From DATAEY01 sp038199035 (GTDB taxonomy: Bacteria; Actinomycetota; Thermoleophilia; Solirubrobacterales; Solirubrobacteraceae), in NCBI GenBank assembly GCA_038199035.1, contig JBBPZM010000061.1, positions 1 to 64,000 of the forward strand: DNA of 64,000 nucleotides, given 5' to 3'. Of this stretch, positions 61,675-64,000 are shown in pieces. The position numbers and the translations under genes were made by a program. The notes beneath the pieces were generated by a model. The model was not told the origin of the DNA. It saw only the letters and a list, made by a program, of their open reading frames with translations, and made no database searches. Position 1 is the first letter of the stretch; each line of letters starts with the position of its first letter.

Positions 61675-63648
61675 TCAGAGCGTGGAGGGCGCCGGGGCGA
61701 CTGCGCTGGGCTGAGGCGGCGGGCGTGCCCGGGCGATGACGTCCTCTGCTTGGTCTCCCGCCCGCCACGCCGCAAAGCCCACCTGCATCCCCGGGAGGCC
61801 GTCGAGCTCGGCGACCACGGCCTGGCCGAGGCGCTGCGCGTCGGCCTCGCCGGCGCCCGGCACGAGGATGGCCAGCCGCCGCCCGCTGAAGCGGCACGCC
61901 ACCCCCGAGCAGGCGGTGGCCGCGCGCTCCACCGCCAGGGCCGCCGCCCTAAGGGCGTCGTCGCCGGCCCCGTAGCCGGCCCCGTGGTTGATGGCGTCCA
62001 GGTCGGCCAGCTCGGCGAAGACCACGGCGAACGGCCGGGCCTGGAGTTGCGCGCGCTCGGTCTCGGAGGCCACGACCTCGCGGAAGTAGCGGTGGGAGTA
62101 GAGCGAGGTCAGGCTGTCGGTGAGCCGCGCCGAGCGGCGCCCCAGCAGGGCGTCCCCGGGCTCTCGGCGGACCGCGAGCTCGGGGTCGTCGAGGGCGGCG
62201 GATAGCGCGTGGGGGCCGCCCTGGCGATCGACGCTCTGTCGCACCTCGTCGACGAAGGCCGCGGCGACCTGCGGGTCGAACTGCGTCCCGGCGCCGCGCT
62301 CGATCTCGGCGCACGCCTCGTCCGCCGAGATGCCCTCCCGGTAGGGCCGGTCGGCGGTCATCGCGCTGAAGCAGTCGGCCACGCAGATGATCCGCGCCTC
62401 GAGCGGGATCTCCTCGCCGCGCAGACCGCTGGGGTAGCCCTGGCCGTCCCAGCGCTCGTGGTGGTGCAGCACCGCCGCGGCCAGGGGCCGCAGGGCGGGG
62501 ACCTGCTCGATCAGCCGCGCGCCGATGCGCGGGTGCAGCTCGACCACGCTTTGCTCCTCGGGGCTCAGCGCCCCGGGCTTGAGGAGGATGCTCTCGCTGA
62601 TCCCGATCTTGCCCACGTCGTGCAGCAGGGAGGCGAAGACCAGCTCCTGCTGCATGCGCTCGTCCAGCCCCAATCGCTCCGCGACGCCGACGACGTGGCT
62701 GGCCACCTCGTCGGAGTGGTCGCGCAGCATGCGGTCCTTGGCCTCGATGGCCTCGGCCAGCACCCGGATCGTCCCCAGGTAGGCGGAATGCAGGTCTGCC
62801 TGAAGGCGCCCCTGGTGCAGGACGGCGCCGGCGTGGTCTCCCAGCGCGAGCAGCACGTCGTCCTGGTGGTCGTCGAACCCGCCCTCGCGGTTGGCGCACA
62901 CGACGGCCCCGCTGAAGCGCTCCTGGAGGTAGACCGGGATGGCCACCAGGTTCTCGATCTCCTCGTCGGCCGGGCCGCGCTGGTCGCCGGTGTGGTCCAC
63001 CTGGTTCTCGCGTACGGTCCGGTCGCGCTCGATGACCTCGGTCGCGAAGCGGTGGGCCACGGCGCTGTCGTCGGGGTCGTGCTCGAACCCGTGGTGGGCG
63101 ACGAGGTCGAGCTTGCCGTCGCCGTCGGCGTCCTGGCGCGAGAAGAGCAGGCCCTTCTGGGCCTTGCACAGCTCGAGCGCCACGCGCAGCACCATCTCCT
63201 CGACGCGACCGGTGGCCCCGAGCGTCCCGCGCTGTTCGTGCAGGCGGAAGACCTGGGCGCGCAGCTCGCGGCCCCATTCGCGCTCGGTCTCCAGCACACG
63301 GGTGAGTCGCTGGCGGGCGGTGCGCTCGCGGGCGACCTCGTCGCGGTGGCGGGCCTCGAGCTCGGAGTGGCGCTGGCGCAGGGCGGCCAGCTCCTCCTCG
63401 GCCTGCGCCGCGCGGGCCTGGCTTTCGGCCAGCCCGCGGGCCAGGCCGCGGTCGTGGCGCCATCCCACCAGCCCGACGAAGGCGGCGGCCAGCATGGCGA
63501 GCAAAAGCGGGAGGGCCAGCTGGCGCAGCGTGCCCTGGCCCGAGCCGGCGAAGGCGGCCACGGCCAGCACCACGGCGACCACGACCGTAACGACGGCCAT
63601 CCCAGCGAACAGGTACCTCCCCACGGCGCGCCGCTCCTTCGGCGTCAT
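61675..63648 (-). CDS. Membrane GAF/HD-GYP/degenerate-GGDEF signalling protein
   Basis: A 657-aa protein. Two TM helices (about 15-70) are followed by a coiled coil (about 75-135), a GAF-type sensor domain (about 145-285), an HD-GYP domain (about 295-470) and a GGDEF-like domain (about 510-650). The HD-GYP domain is intact: LLHDVGKIGI, HHHERWDGQGYPSGLRGEEI and ADCFSAMTADRPYREG, expected to hydrolyse cyclic di-GMP. The GGDEF motif is SGRRL and the DIDxFK region is DLDAINHGAG, so that domain cannot make cyclic di-GMP; it may bind GTP or act as a scaffold. ATG 63648; divergent from the M20 gene. Confidence 0.92.
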   Translation of the reverse strand: MTPKERRAVGRYLFAGMAVVTVVVAVVLAVAAFAGSGQGTLRQLALPLLLAMLAAAFVGLVGWRHDRGLARGLAESQARAAQAEEELAALRQRHSELEARHRDEVARERTARQRLTRVLETEREWGRELRAQVFRLHEQRGTLGATGRVEEMVLRVALELCKAQKGLLFSRQDADGDGKLDLVAHHGFEHDPDDSAVAHRFATEVIERDRTVRENQVDHTGDQRGPADEEIENLVAIPVYLQERFSGAVVCANREGGFDDHQDDVLLALGDHAGAVLHQGRLQADLHSAYLGTIRVLAEAIEAKDRMLRDHSDEVASHVVGVAERLGLDERMQQELVFASLLHDVGKIGISESILLKPGALSPEEQSVVELHPRIGARLIEQVPALRPLAAAVLHHHERWDGQGYPSGLRGEEIPLEARIICVADCFSAMTADRPYREGISADEACAEIERGAGTQFDPQVAAAFVDEVRQSVDRQGGPHALSAALDDPELAVRREPGDALLGRRSARLTDSLTSLYSHRYFREVVASETERAQLQARPFAVVFAELADLDAINHGAGYGAGDDALRAAALAVERAATACSGVACRFSGRRLAILVPGAGEADAQRLGQAVVAELDGLPGMQVGFAAWRAGDQAEDVIARARPPPQPSAVAPAPSTL

Positions 63649-63692
63649 GACGTCCACACTACCCGCCCGCGGGCTCCCGCACGCAGGCGGCG

Positions 63693-63698
63693 TAGCAT
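63693..63698 (+). promoter_or_regulatory. -10 box of the M20 peptidase gene, leaderless arrangement
   Basis: TAGCAT ends 8 bases before ATG 63707, as for several other genes in this window. No Shine-Dalgarno sequence is present in between. Confidence 0.4.
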
Positions 63699-63706
63699 CA
63701 CGCGCG

Positions 63707-64000
63707 ATGGCCGATCTCGAGGACGAAGCGACTGAGCTGCTCCAGCGCCTGATCCGCTTCGACACGGTCAACCCGCCCGGGCAGGAGCGCGCGGCCCAGG
63801 AGCTCCTCGCCCAGCGCCTCGGGGCCGCCGGCTTCGAGTGCGAGCTGCTGGCCGCCGACGAAGCGCGACCGAACCTGATCGCCCGTCTGCGCGGCGAGGA
63901 GGAGGGCCCCACGCTGGCTCTGCTCGGACACGTCGACACCGTGCTGGCCGACCCCGCGGCGTGGTCGCACGACCCGTGGTCGGGCGACCTGGTCGACGGC
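63707..64000 (+). CDS. M20-family metallopeptidase, 3' end cut by window edge
   Basis: The first 98 codons of an M20/M25/M40 amidohydrolase (ArgE/DapE/carboxypeptidase G2 type), from ATG 63707. LQRLIRFDTVNPPGQE is the family N-terminus and LALLGHVDTVLAD carries the first zinc-ligand His and the following Asp (GHxDTV). Substrate cannot be told from this part. Most of the gene lies beyond the window. Confidence 0.92.
   Translation, partial: MADLEDEATELLQRLIRFDTVNPPGQERAAQELLAQRLGAAGFECELLAADEARPNLIARLRGEEEGPTLALLGHVDTVLADPAAWSHDPWSGDLVDG

Overview
The window is very GC-rich, densely packed bacterial DNA. Most adjacent genes overlap by 4 bases (GTGA or ATGA), GTG starts are frequent, and many genes lack a Shine-Dalgarno sequence but carry a TANNNT-type -10 box 6-10 bases before the start codon, which suggests leaderless mRNAs. 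A six-gene MCE operon, a class-E-like sortase, an L,D-transpeptidase, TreT trehalose synthase and many secreted lipoproteins point to an actinobacterium. The combination with a System I cytochrome c maturation cluster fits the deep-branching Thermoleophilia/Solirubrobacterales best, but that placement is inference. I see no phage, transposase, CRISPR array or integrated plasmid. The region reads as core chromosome with a few oddities.

Layout. 1-2.5 kb: trehalose synthesis (OtsA, cut by the window edge, and TreT). 2.5-5.8 kb: response regulator, histidine kinase and HtrA-type protease. 5.9-10.1 kb: an M28-like membrane pseudo-peptidase, a sortase, a tiny FlgM-like protein, ThiL and IF-1. 10.3-18.6 kb: envelope genes (class A PBP, PIG-V-type mannosyltransferase, CPBP protease, L,D-transpeptidase), a HAD phosphatase, pyrE and a lipoprotein. 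18.85-19.94 kb: a membrane-protein pseudogene with two apparent internal deletions, next to tRNA-Arg(CCU). 20.2-30.1 kb: two convergent oligopeptide-type ABC importers separated by a strong stem-loop; only one has ATPase genes. 30.2-33.7 kb: hypothetical protein, Dtd, AEC-type transporter, GalT-like protein and GNAT. 34-37 kb: a 1009-aa DEAH helicase with a long Asp-rich insertion and a structured leader. 37.3-46.6 kb: six overlapping MCE genes with no YrbE permease or ATPase beside them.

46.6-56 kb is a minus-strand tetrapyrrole and cytochrome c block: ccmA-ccmB-ccmC-ccmD-like-hemA-hemC-cobA/hemD, followed by a SAM-hydrolase-family gene and birA. Just upstream of it lie a nucleotidyltransferase/small-ORF pair and a precorrin-2 dehydrogenase with an added Cys cluster. 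Together these supply heme (HemA, HemC, HemD), siroheme (CobA plus the dehydrogenase) and heme delivery to c-type cytochromes (Ccm). 56-64 kb: an MpaB-like protein, a secreted protein of unknown function, an aldehyde dehydrogenase whose catalytic Cys is replaced by Gly, a small GNAT-like protein, RarA, a GAF/HD-GYP/degenerate-GGDEF regulator and the start of an M20 peptidase.

All functional calls come from motif recognition by eye; no database search was run.
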